Shown one piece after another: positions 8,268 to 14,198 of a stretch of DNA of 37,302 nt; the stretch's first letter is position 1; each line of letters begins with the position of its first letter. The DNA is taken from positions 1 to 37,302 of the forward strand of contig FR889117.1 of the NCBI GenBank assembly GCA_000436835.1, read 5' to 3'. A program made the position numbers and the translations under genes. The notes beneath the pieces were generated by a model. It made no database searches and was not told the origin of the DNA. It saw nothing but the letters and a program-made list of their open reading frames with translations. The DNA comes from Eubacterium sp. CAG:251 (lineage in GTDB: Bacteria > Bacillota > Clostridia > Oscillospirales > Acutalibacteraceae).

Positions 8268-9284
8268 ATGTCAGTATTAGTTACAGGCGGTCTCGGTTAT
8301 ATCGGTTCTCACACCTGCGTTGAACTTATGAATGCGGGTCAGGATGTTGTAGTAGTAGATAATCTTTACAACTGCAAGAAAAGCTCTTATGACAGAATAA
8401 AAGCTTTAGTCGGAAAGGATTTCAGCTTTTATGAATGTGATATAAGAGATGCCGAGGGCTTAAGCAAGGTTTTTGAAAAGGAAAACATTACATCTGTTAT
8501 TCATTTTGCAGGCTTAAAGGCAGTAGGCGAAAGCGTTCATAAGCCGCTTGAATATTTTGATAACAACGTAACAGGCACGCTTGTTTTGCTTGACGTTATG
8601 AGAAAGCACGGTTGCAAGAAGATTGTATTTTCATCATCGGCTACGGTTTACGGTATGAACAACGTATCCCCTCTTACCGAGGATATGGAGGTTGGCGGAG
8701 TTACCAACCCTTACGGCAGAACTAAGTTTATGATTGAATGTATACTTAAAGACCTTTATGTTTCAGACAATAGCTGGTCAATCTGTCTTCTTCGTTATTT
8801 CAACCCAATCGGTGCTCACAAGAGCGGCACAATGGGCGAAGACCCTAACGGTATTCCTAACAACCTTATGCCTTATATCACTCAGGTTGCTATCGGTAAG
8901 CTTGACCACCTTAATGTATTCGGCGACGATTACGATACTCCTGACGGAACAGGTGTTCGTGACTATATTCACGTTGTTGACCTTGCACTCGGTCATATCA
9001 AGGCTGTCGAAAAGGTTGAGGGTGAGGACGGACTCTTTATCTACAACCTCGGCACAGGCATCGGCTACTCTGTTCTTGACGTTGTTAAATCATTTGAAAA
9101 GGCTTCAGGCAAGAAAATCCCTTACGTTATCGGACCTCGTCGTGACGGCGATATTGCTACCTGCTATTCAGACCCGAGCAAGGCACTTAAGGAACTTGGC
9201 TGGAAGGCTGAAAGAGGACTTGACGAAATGTGCGAGGATAGCTGGAGATGGCAGAGCCAAAACCCTAACGGCTACCCTGATTAA
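8268..9284 (+). CDS. galE: UDP-glucose 4-epimerase
   Basis: Interconverts UDP-glucose and UDP-galactose (Leloir pathway and supply of galactosyl donors for surface glycans). It has 338 residues, the usual length. The NAD-binding GGLGYIGSH is at residues 7-15, and the catalytic triad S124, Y149, K153 (SSSATVYG, YGRTK) has the same numbering as E. coli GalE. RYFNPIGAH and the C-terminal substrate-binding part are intact. GGAGG precedes the ATG at a good distance. It lies 42 bases after proS with no clear promoter between, so it may be read through from proS. Confidence 0.96.
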   Translation: MSVLVTGGLGYIGSHTCVELMNAGQDVVVVDNLYNCKKSSYDRIKALVGKDFSFYECDIRDAEGLSKVFEKENITSVIHFAGLKAVGESVHKPLEYFDNNVTGTLVLLDVMRKHGCKKIVFSSSATVYGMNNVSPLTEDMEVGGVTNPYGRTKFMIECILKDLYVSDNSWSICLLRYFNPIGAHKSGTMGEDPNGIPNNLMPYITQVAIGKLDHLNVFGDDYDTPDGTGVRDYIHVVDLALGHIKAVEKVEGEDGLFIYNLGTGIGYSVLDVVKSFEKASGKKIPYVIGPRRDGDIATCYSDPSKALKELGWKAERGLDEMCEDSWRWQSQNPNGYPD

Positions 9285-9296
9285 TAAATAAGCATA

Positions 9297-9324
9297 TAAA
9301 AAAACACGCATTATTGATGCGTGT
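9297..9324 (-). terminator. Distal terminator of the toxin-type transcript
   Basis: An 8-bp perfect stem (9304-9311 with 9317-9324), loop TATTG, followed on the minus strand by seven U (9304-9298). It stops minus-strand RNA before it runs antisense into galE. Its last base is the first base of the -35 box of the opposing promoter. Confidence 0.75.
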
Positions 9325-9355
9325 TGACAAATATATTATTCTATGCTAATATAAT
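9324..9355 (+). promoter_or_regulatory. Promoter of the putative antitoxin RNA
   Basis: TTGACA (9324-9329) and TATAAT (9350-9355) on the plus strand. The spacer is 20 bases, longer than the optimal 17, so the -35 contact may be weak or shifted. The predicted start is the G at 9360 or a base or two later, placing GACAAAGG at the RNA 5' end. Confidence 0.55.
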
Positions 9356-9359
9356 TATA

Positions 9360-9449
9360 GACAAAGGGCTTATCGGATAGACGGTTAGCCCGGAATAGTG
9401 ATTAAATAACCACCCTTGTTTTTCCAGGACACAGGGCGGTTATTTTTTT
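9360..9449 (+). ncRNA. Putative antisense RNA antitoxin (~90 nt)
   Basis: A short RNA predicted between the promoter at 9324-9355 and the terminator at 9405-9449. No ribosome site or reading frame is visible. It is complementary to the 3' untranslated part and the last codons of the opposing 21-residue peptide mRNA. Convergent toxin mRNA and short antisense RNA overlapping at their 3' parts is the arrangement of txpA/RatA-type type I systems of Firmicutes. The first 32 bases can fold back on themselves (GGGCT with AGCCC). Its existence is inferred from promoter, terminator and layout only. Confidence 0.55.
9405..9449. terminator. Bidirectional terminator between toxin peptide and antisense RNA
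   Basis: A 12-bp stem (9405-9416 with 9433-9444) with one A-C mismatch on the plus strand, which becomes a G-U pair on the minus strand. Seven U follow on the plus strand (9443-9449), giving a strong stop for the antisense RNA. The minus-strand tail is weaker, so some toxin mRNA should run on to the terminator at 9297-9324. The peptide stop codon lies inside the stem. Confidence 0.75.
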
Positions 9450-9505
9450 ATTATAAGAATCAGTGTAATAATAAGTACCAAGGTAATTATTGTTGCATAT
9501 TCCAT
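9440..9505 (-). CDS. 21-residue hydrophobic peptide, candidate type I toxin
   Basis: A tiny gene starting MEYATIITLV and ending LILIIKK: one membrane-spanning stretch of Ile, Leu, Val and Thr capped by two lysines. The ATG at 9505 follows a strong ribosome site (AAAGGGGGAG) about 5-6 bases away, and a perfect TTGACA-17-TATAAT promoter lies 100 bases upstream. A hydrophobic helix with a basic end, a structured leader and a convergent antisense RNA together match type I toxins that damage the membrane (TxpA, Fst and Ibs classes). The sequence is not one of those I recognise. The leader and 3' end contain complementary segments described in the findings. Function as a toxin is inference. Confidence 0.7.
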   Translation of the reverse strand: MEYATIITLVLIITLILIIKK

Positions 9506-9510
9506 AATAT

Positions 9511-9600
9511 CTCCCCCTTTTGATTAAATCTCAAGAGGGATAACAACCCTCTTGGAATAAGAGGGCTAACCGCCTACCGTATTCGACAGTTTCCTTTGTC
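9511..9600 (-). promoter_or_regulatory. Structured 5' leader of the toxin-type mRNA
   Basis: Read on the minus strand, the leader holds CCCTCTT (9565-9559), CAAGAGGG (9554-9547) and CCCTCTTG (9539-9532). The middle segment can pair with either neighbour, giving two mutually exclusive hairpins. The free CCCTCTT copy can pair over 7 bases (one G-U) with the Shine-Dalgarno AAGGGGG (9519-9513). GACAAAGG (9600-9593) and CGGTTAGCCC (9572-9563) are complementary to the 3' region of the same RNA. This looks like translation control by RNA folding. Confidence 0.6.
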
Positions 9601-9608
9601 CACTTCAA

Positions 9609-9637
9609 ATTATATAATACACATATAATATTGTCAA
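9609..9637 (-). promoter_or_regulatory. Consensus promoter of the toxin-type mRNA
   Basis: TTGACA (9637-9632), exactly 17 bases, TATAAT (9614-9609) on the minus strand: a perfect sigma-A consensus. Predicted transcription start is at 9603-9601, about 97 bases before the peptide ATG. Confidence 0.85.
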
Positions 9638-9697
9638 TAATCAGGAATATTGTCGTTTTTTCAATTAATTTTGTATGTTGCGCAGAGGTAACATTAC

Positions 9698-9955
9698 CTA
9701 TCTGTTTTCTATCCTTTCCTTTAGCTTTAGCATATCCTCAAATTCCTGCTTATTTTTACAATAAAACACGTGATTAAATCCAAGCTCCGAATTTTTCAGT
9801 TTTAATTCAAGCCGCCCAACACCAAGCCAATCAGGCTCGTTTATAATCACCTCGTTTATTTGGCTGAGCATAATCTTAATTGTACCGTTTATCAATGCAT
9901 ATTCATCATTAATTTTTATTTCAACGCCGTCAATTTTAAACTCATCAAATTTCAT
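9698..9955 (-). CDS. Small hypothetical protein
   Basis: About 85 residues starting MKFDEFKIDG. I do not recognise a named gene. The alternating hydrophobic/charged pattern (VEIKINDEYALINGTIKIML) followed by a helix (KQEFEDMLKLKERIENR) resembles small PH-like domains, but this is only a resemblance. The ATG at 9955 is preferred because AGGATG lies about 6-9 bases upstream; an earlier ATG at 9997 has no good ribosome site. It is divergent from the XRE regulator at 10058, with about 100 bases between that contain the regulator's operator-like repeats, so it may be controlled by it. Confidence 0.6.
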   Translation of the reverse strand: MKFDEFKIDGVEIKINDEYALINGTIKIMLSQINEVIINEPDWLGVGRLELKLKNSELGFNHVFYCKNKQEFEDMLKLKERIENR

Positions 9956-10000
9956 AAAATCACATCCTATAATGTATCCATTTACAATATTAGACATTTT

Positions 10001-10041
10001 CTATCTATTTGTTAATAGACGGTTTGTATCTATGATAGAAT
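10001..10041 (+). promoter_or_regulatory. Promoter and operator-like repeats before the first XRE gene
   Basis: TTGTTA (10009-10014), a 16-base spacer and TATGAT (10031-10036) form a plausible promoter. Two TCTAT/ATAGA inverted repeats overlap it: TCTAT with TAATAGA around 10005-10019, and the perfect TCTATGATAGA at 10029-10039. Repeats covering the -35 and -10 suggest autorepression and possible control of the divergent gene at 9955. Confidence 0.5.
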
Positions 10042-10057
10042 ATCGACGGTGATATTT

Positions 10058-10273
10058 ATGAAACAGGAATTCGGCAAAAGGATTCGTGATTTAAGAGAAG
10101 ATATGGACCTAAATCAAACCAAGCTTGGCAAAGAGGTCAATATGACTCAACGCAAAATTTCGTATATAGAAAACGGCACTTATGAGCCGAGCATTGACGA
10201 TATAATTTCATTTTGCAAATTTTTCAACGTTTCGTCTGATTATTTATTAGGACTTAAAGACAGCACAAAATAA
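10058..10273 (+). CDS. XRE-family (Cro/CI-like) helix-turn-helix regulator 1
   Basis: A 71-residue DNA-binding protein that is essentially only an HTH_3 domain. FGKRIRDLREDMDLNQTKLGKEVNMTQRKISYIENG shows the classical five-helix pattern, with recognition helix TQRKISYIENG. The C-terminal SSDYLLG is the usual end of this family. The ATG at 10058 has GGTGA upstream; a GTG at 10049 is less likely. It is similar, roughly 40-45% by eye, to the second regulator at 10451, and both are followed by nearly identical terminators. The target is unknown; the best guess is its own promoter region. Confidence 0.85.
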   Translation: MKQEFGKRIRDLREDMDLNQTKLGKEVNMTQRKISYIENGTYEPSIDDIISFCKFFNVSSDYLLGLKDSTK

Positions 10274-10275
10274 GG

Positions 10276-10306
10276 ACAACGGAAATTTTAACATTCCGTT
10301 GTTTTT
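10276..10306 (+). terminator. Terminator of XRE regulator 1
   Basis: Stem ACAACGGAA (10276-10284) with TTCCGTTGT (10294-10302) and a U-rich tail directly after. The stem core matches that of the terminator after the second XRE gene. Confidence 0.8.
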
Positions 10307-10384
10307 GTTTTATGTAAAGCTTTCGATTATATCACCATATCTATGTATCGTATTAAAAAAATAAAACTGTTTCAGTTTTATCAT

Positions 10385-10434
10385 AGAACAATATGTTCTA
10401 TCAGTCAATAGAACATATTGTTCTGCCATATAAT
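10385..10434 (+). promoter_or_regulatory. Twin palindromic operators and -10 box of the second XRE gene
   Basis: Two 15-bp sites with half-sites AGAACA and TGTTCT around a 3-base centre lie at 10385-10399 and 10410-10424, 25 bp centre to centre (about two and a half helical turns). The first is exactly the reverse complement of the second. A TATAAT box is at 10429-10434, and any -35 would fall inside or beside the second site. This is the layout of an autorepressed XRE gene. Confidence 0.65.
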
Positions 10435-10450
10435 AAATATGGTGATTAAA

Positions 10451-10654
10451 ATGAAGTATCAACGCATAAAAGATTTGAGAGAAGACAGTGATTTAACCCA
10501 ATCTCAAATCGGTGAAAAATTAAATTTGCCACAACGAACATACGCTTATTACGAAAGCGGCGAAAGGACAATTCCACCGGAAATTCTGATTAAGCTTGCA
10601 GATTTTTACAATACAAGCATAGATTATATTCTCGGCAGAACGGATAAAAAATAA
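10451..10654 (+). CDS. XRE-family (Cro/CI-like) helix-turn-helix regulator 2
   Basis: A 67-residue HTH_3 protein: RIKDLREDSDLTQSQIGEKLNLPQRTYAYYESGERTIPPEI, ending SIDYILGRTDKK. The ATG at 10451 is preceded by GGTGAT; a longer reading to 10418 would run through the -10 box and is rejected. It probably represses itself through the two palindromes at 10385-10424. It is a diverged duplicate of the regulator at 10058. No phage or conjugation genes are adjacent. Confidence 0.87.
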   Translation: MKYQRIKDLREDSDLTQSQIGEKLNLPQRTYAYYESGERTIPPEILIKLADFYNTSIDYILGRTDKK

Positions 10655-10687
10655 GGACAACGGAAGTTCAATACTCCGTTGTCCTTT
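10653..10687 (+). terminator. Terminator of XRE regulator 2
   Basis: A 12-bp stem AAGGACAACGGA (10653-10664) with TCCGTTGTCCTT (10675-10686), then a short U run. It begins inside the stop codon. It shares TAAGGACAACGGAA with the terminator after regulator 1. Confidence 0.8.
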
Positions 10688-10711
10688 AGTTTATTCAATT
10701 ACAATTCAATA

Positions 10712-10872
10712 GGCGACCAATGGTCGCCCCTACGGTATTCCAAAATCCAACACACTGCTGTACGGCGGATTTTGCGAGGAGAAAGGAACGGAGTGTTTAT
10801 TATAAATTTTGCAAAAAATTTATTCAAACACGCAGTTTCTTTCGACGCCGTAGGGGCGATTATTAATCGCCC
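10712..10872. repeat. MITE-like element with inverted hairpin ends
   Basis: Both ends are hairpin units in opposite orientation: GGCGACC-AAT-GGTCGCC (10712-10728) followed by CCTACGG, and CCGTAGG followed by GGGCGATTA-T-TAATCGCCC (10854-10872). The outer ends are thus an imperfect terminal inverted repeat of about 25 bp. The 100-bp core has no ribosome site or convincing gene. The 10655-10949 gap contains this element and the regulator terminator, nothing else that I can see. Confidence 0.6.
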
Positions 10873-10949
10873 GTTTGATAATGTTATATAATTCAACTTT
10901 GTTCTTAATTATAGATATTTTAATTTTTACAACAGGTTACATAACGGTA

Positions 10950-11342
10950 TTATAATATATCTGCCAAGGTTTTAGACGATAAGAAATCCTCAATCACGTC
11001 ATCAAGTTCTTTCCAAAGAACGTAAGTTTTACAGCTTGGTGCATTTTCGCAGTCGCCGTCACTAACGCACGCAACGGGAGCAAGGCTGCCCTCTGCCGCA
11101 TTGAGAATTGAAGCAATTGTATATTCCTTTGGCTCACGGTTGAGCATATAGCCGCCGTTTTTGCCACGAACGCTCTTTAAAAGTCCGTTTTTATTAAGAG
11201 ATGAAACAATGATTTCAAGATATTTAATGCCGATATTTTCACGTTCGGCAATATCCTTAAGCGATACGGGACCGCCCTCTTGATTTTCGGCAAGGTCAGC
11301 CATAATTCTGAGAGCATATCTGCCCTTGGTGGAAACCATCAT
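10950..11342 (-). CDS. Rrf2-family transcriptional regulator with IscR-type cysteines
   Basis: A 130-residue winged-helix regulator. The N-terminus MVSTKGRYALRIMADLAEN and the recognition part NIGIKYLEIIVSSLNKNGLL then GKNGGY are Rrf2 hallmarks. Cysteines fall at 92, 98 and 104 (spacing C-x5-C-x5-C), the same spacing as the Fe-S ligands of IscR. This suggests an iron-sulfur sensor, unlike CymR, which lacks the trio. The ATG overlaps the metH stop by one base (TAATG) and GGAGG lies 9 bases upstream, so it is the last gene of the met operon. Whether it senses Fe-S status, NO or redox cannot be told from sequence. Confidence 0.88.
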   Translation of the reverse strand: MMVSTKGRYALRIMADLAENQEGGPVSLKDIAERENIGIKYLEIIVSSLNKNGLLKSVRGKNGGYMLNREPKEYTIASILNAAEGSLAPVACVSDGDCENAPSCKTYVLWKELDDVIEDFLSSKTLADIL

Positions 11343-13648
11343 TACTTCTCACCTCCGAAAAATTCCTTAGCTATTCTTACACTTTCCATTGCGTCCTTAG
11401 CGTACCAATCGGCATTAATCATTTTGGCATACGACTTTGTAAGAACAGCACCGCCGACAAACACTTTTGCGTCCGTATTATCGTGGATAAGCTTAATCGT
11501 TTTTTCCATATTAGGCACGGTAGTAGTCATCAAGGCTGAAAGACCAACAAGCTTAACGCCCTGCTTTTGCACCTCTTCAAGCACTCTTTCGCACTTAACG
11601 TCCTTGCCCAAATCGATAATATCAAATCCGTAATTTGACATAAGAACCTTAACAATATTTTTGCCAATATCGTGGATATCGCCCTCAACGGTTGCGATTA
11701 CAACCTTATGCTCGCTTTTTTTCTGTTCTCCTGCCAAAATCAAATGTTCTTTGATAACGTCAAATGCTGCCTTTGCGGAATCAGCACTCATAAGAAGCTG
11801 AGGGAGGAACACCTTATTTTTTTCAAATCCGTCGCCGACAACGTCAAGCGCAGGGATAATATAATCATTAATAACGTCAAGCGCCGGCGTATCTTTTAAC
11901 AGCTCCTTAGCGCAAGCGCCTGCATCCTCTTTCATACCTTTGATGATAGCCATTTTTAAATCGGTCACACCTGCTGCCGTCGCAGTATTGGCAGAAGCGG
12001 TAACAGATTCGATATACTCAGTGCAGTTATCGTCAAATCCCTCAAGAGCATTATACGAATAATAGGCATTCATCATACTTTCGCTCAAGGGATTTATAAT
12101 ACCTGCCGACAAGCCTGCCTTAAGAGCAAGGGTAAAGAAAGCGGTATTAATCGCCTCTCTTTTCGGCAAACCGAAACTGATATTTGACACACCTAAAACC
12201 GTGCCGACACCAAGCTCATGACGGATATAATCAACAGCTTTAAGCGTTTCTTTCGCATTATCCTTGTTAGTTGAAATTGTCATTACAAGTGCATCAACTA
12301 CAAGGTCTTTTTTATCTATACCATAGCTTTCGGCTGTTTTGATGATTTTCTTTGCGATATCAATTCTGCCCTGTGCCGTTTCGGGAATACCACTTTCATC
12401 AAGGCAAAGGCAAACAACAACGCCGCCGTATTTTTGAACAAGCGGGAAAACCTCATTCATTGACGACTGCTTGCCGTTTACAGAGTTAATCATCGCCTTG
12501 CCGTTATACATACGCATTGCCTTTTCAAGAGCCTGAGTGTTGCTTGAATCAAGCTGAAGCGGAAGAGAAAGAACGCTTTGAAGATTAAACACAGCGTCCT
12601 GAAGCATCTGCACCTCGTCAATTTCAGGCAATCCGACATTTACATCAAGGATATGAGCGCCCTTTTCCTGCTGAGCCATACCCTCTTTAATTATATAATC
12701 GATATTGTTATTTCTAAGTGCTTCCTTAAAAAGCTTTTTACCCGTTGGGTTAATTCTTTCGCCGATAACCACGGGCTTTTCACCGATAGTAACGGCGCTT
12801 GAATAAGAGCAAACAACCGTATCGTTTTTCTTTTCGGGAACGTTATCGGGAATGTCCTTGCAAAGTTCAATCATTTTGGCAATATGCTTTGGAGTTGTAC
12901 CGCAACAGCCGCCCAAAATCGACACGCCGAGCTTAGCAATCTCTCTCATATCCTGCGCAAATTCGTCAGGCGAAACGTTATAAACAGTCTTGCCGTCAAC
13001 AGATTCGGGAAGCCCTGCATTTGGCATAACGAGAATAGGAAGCGAGGTACACTCTCTAAGCTCCTTAACAAGAGGAATCATTTGCTTAGGGCCTAAGCCG
13101 CAGTTAAAGCCGATTGCGTCAACCCTAAGTCCCTCAAGCATAGCAACGGCACTTTTAACGTCGCCACCTGTAAGAAGCCTGCCCGATTCGTCAAAAATCA
13201 TCGAAGTGATAATCGGCAAATCCGAATTTTCCTTAACAGCGATTACAGCCGCCTTAAGCTCATACATATCGCTCATAGTTTCAATAATTGCAACGTCGGA
13301 GCCGTCCTTGCCTGCTCTTACAACCTCTGCAAAAAGCTCAACTGCTCTTTCAAATTCAAGATCGCCCATAGGCTTCAAAAGCTTACCGGTTGGACCGATA
13401 TCGAGCGCAACATACTTGCCTGCTTTTTTAGCAAGTGCAACGCCTGCCTTTACAAGCTCATCTACATTATCATATTTAAGCGAGTTAGCGCCAAAGGTGT
13501 TAGCCGTAATAAATTCTGCGCCTGCATCTGCATATCCCTTATGAACAGCAAAAACTCTTTCAGGCTCACTGATATTAAGCTTTTCAGGCAGTTCGCCTGC
13601 CGCAAGATTGAGCATACTGCCCATACCGCCGTCAAAAAATCTAATCAT
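11342..13648 (-). CDS. metH: Cobalamin-dependent methionine synthase lacking the reactivation domain
   Basis: Transfers methyl from methyltetrahydrofolate through cobalamin to homocysteine. About 768 residues against ~1200 for E. coli MetH. Domains in order are a homocysteine-binding barrel (~1-290; zinc Cys in GFNCGLGP near 200 and GGCCGTTP near 265), a pterin-binding barrel (~300-570; PVVIGERINPTGKK, HILDVNVG), a cobalamin cap (~575-650), and a B12-binding domain with DIHDIGKNIV near 655. The protein ends there; the AdoMet-dependent reactivation domain is on the separate gene just upstream. The ATG at 13648 overlaps that gene by 8 bases (ATGATTAG); an upstream TTG at 13654 is less likely. 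Confidence 0.95.
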   Translation of the reverse strand: MIRFFDGGMGSMLNLAAGELPEKLNISEPERVFAVHKGYADAGAEFITANTFGANSLKYDNVDELVKAGVALAKKAGKYVALDIGPTGKLLKPMGDLEFERAVELFAEVVRAGKDGSDVAIIETMSDMYELKAAVIAVKENSDLPIITSMIFDESGRLLTGGDVKSAVAMLEGLRVDAIGFNCGLGPKQMIPLVKELRECTSLPILVMPNAGLPESVDGKTVYNVSPDEFAQDMREIAKLGVSILGGCCGTTPKHIAKMIELCKDIPDNVPEKKNDTVVCSYSSAVTIGEKPVVIGERINPTGKKLFKEALRNNNIDYIIKEGMAQQEKGAHILDVNVGLPEIDEVQMLQDAVFNLQSVLSLPLQLDSSNTQALEKAMRMYNGKAMINSVNGKQSSMNEVFPLVQKYGGVVVCLCLDESGIPETAQGRIDIAKKIIKTAESYGIDKKDLVVDALVMTISTNKDNAKETLKAVDYIRHELGVGTVLGVSNISFGLPKREAINTAFFTLALKAGLSAGIINPLSESMMNAYYSYNALEGFDDNCTEYIESVTASANTATAAGVTDLKMAIIKGMKEDAGACAKELLKDTPALDVINDYIIPALDVVGDGFEKNKVFLPQLLMSADSAKAAFDVIKEHLILAGEQKKSEHKVVIATVEGDIHDIGKNIVKVLMSNYGFDIIDLGKDVKCERVLEEVQKQGVKLVGLSALMTTTVPNMEKTIKLIHDNTDAKVFVGGAVLTKSYAKMINADWYAKDAMESVRIAKEFFGGEK

Positions 13649-14198
13649 TTTCAATACCTATAAATGCCGTAACGGACTTTGACGGAACCATTTGGCAGGT
13701 GCCCGTAATCGTAAGCCCGATACGCTTTGTTATATCCATTAATTCAAATAATTTTTTATTTTCCGTTATATCAAGGTCAAAATAGCCCGGAGAATATCGA
13801 CTGCGAAGAGTCATACCCTGCTTTTTTAATTCATCCTCAATCCCGTCGCAAACCTCTTCAATCTTAGATGCAAGGCAGGCTTGGAGCACCGTTGCCCTCG
13901 TTATATCGGTTGAGGCATACGTTCTCAAAAGCCTGTCACATTCAGTGCCGAGAGTCGCACCAAAAATACAAACTCTTTTACAGCCCTTCATATTATCCGC
14001 AAGGCGCTTGCTTTTAAAAACCTGATTTTCAACAATAACCTCGTCATCATTTACCTTGCAATCAAAAATACGATGAATGGTTTTAGGCCTTACGCATTTG
14101 TTAACCTCGTTGCAGCAATCATCAATAAGGTCAAGAAGCCTTTTATCGTCTACTTTTGAATTGGTACGCAAATAGTGGAGTATTTCTGTCCTATTCAT
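13641..14198 (-). CDS. Stand-alone methionine synthase reactivation (AdoMet-binding) protein
   Basis: 185 residues matching the MetH activation domain: RSRYSPGYFDLDI near 132-144 corresponds to the AdoMet-binding motif, and MVPSKSVTAFIGIE at the end corresponds to the conserved PxxSV segment. It presumably reductively methylates cob(II)alamin that forms on the metH product, acting in trans. Thermotoga maritima has the same split between TM0268 and TM0269. It overlaps metF by 8 bases and metH by 8 bases, so the three are translationally coupled. It ends with TAG. Confidence in the family is high; the exact partner is inferred from context. Confidence 0.88.
   Translation of the reverse strand: MNRTEILHYLRTNSKVDDKRLLDLIDDCCNEVNKCVRPKTIHRIFDCKVNDDEVIVENQVFKSKRLADNMKGCKRVCIFGATLGTECDRLLRTYASTDITRATVLQACLASKIEEVCDGIEDELKKQGMTLRSRYSPGYFDLDITENKKLFELMDITKRIGLTITGTCQMVPSKSVTAFIGIEND

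Noticed and set aside
9360..9600. Fst/RNAII-type par locus with direct repeats
   Set aside because: In par loci the shared sequences are direct repeats in DNA and give complementary RNAs. Here they are inverted, so the two RNAs share the same 5' sequence and the complementarity is within the toxin mRNA itself.
10385..10424. LexA/SOS boxes (GAAC...GTTC)
   Set aside because: The spacing between GAAC and GTTC is 5 bases, while Gram-positive SOS boxes have 4. The sites lie directly before an XRE gene and are better explained as its operators.
10699..10896. A 65-residue minus-strand frame or 70-residue plus-strand frame as a gene
   Set aside because: Both lie within the MITE-like repeat, read through its hairpin ends, and have no ribosome site.
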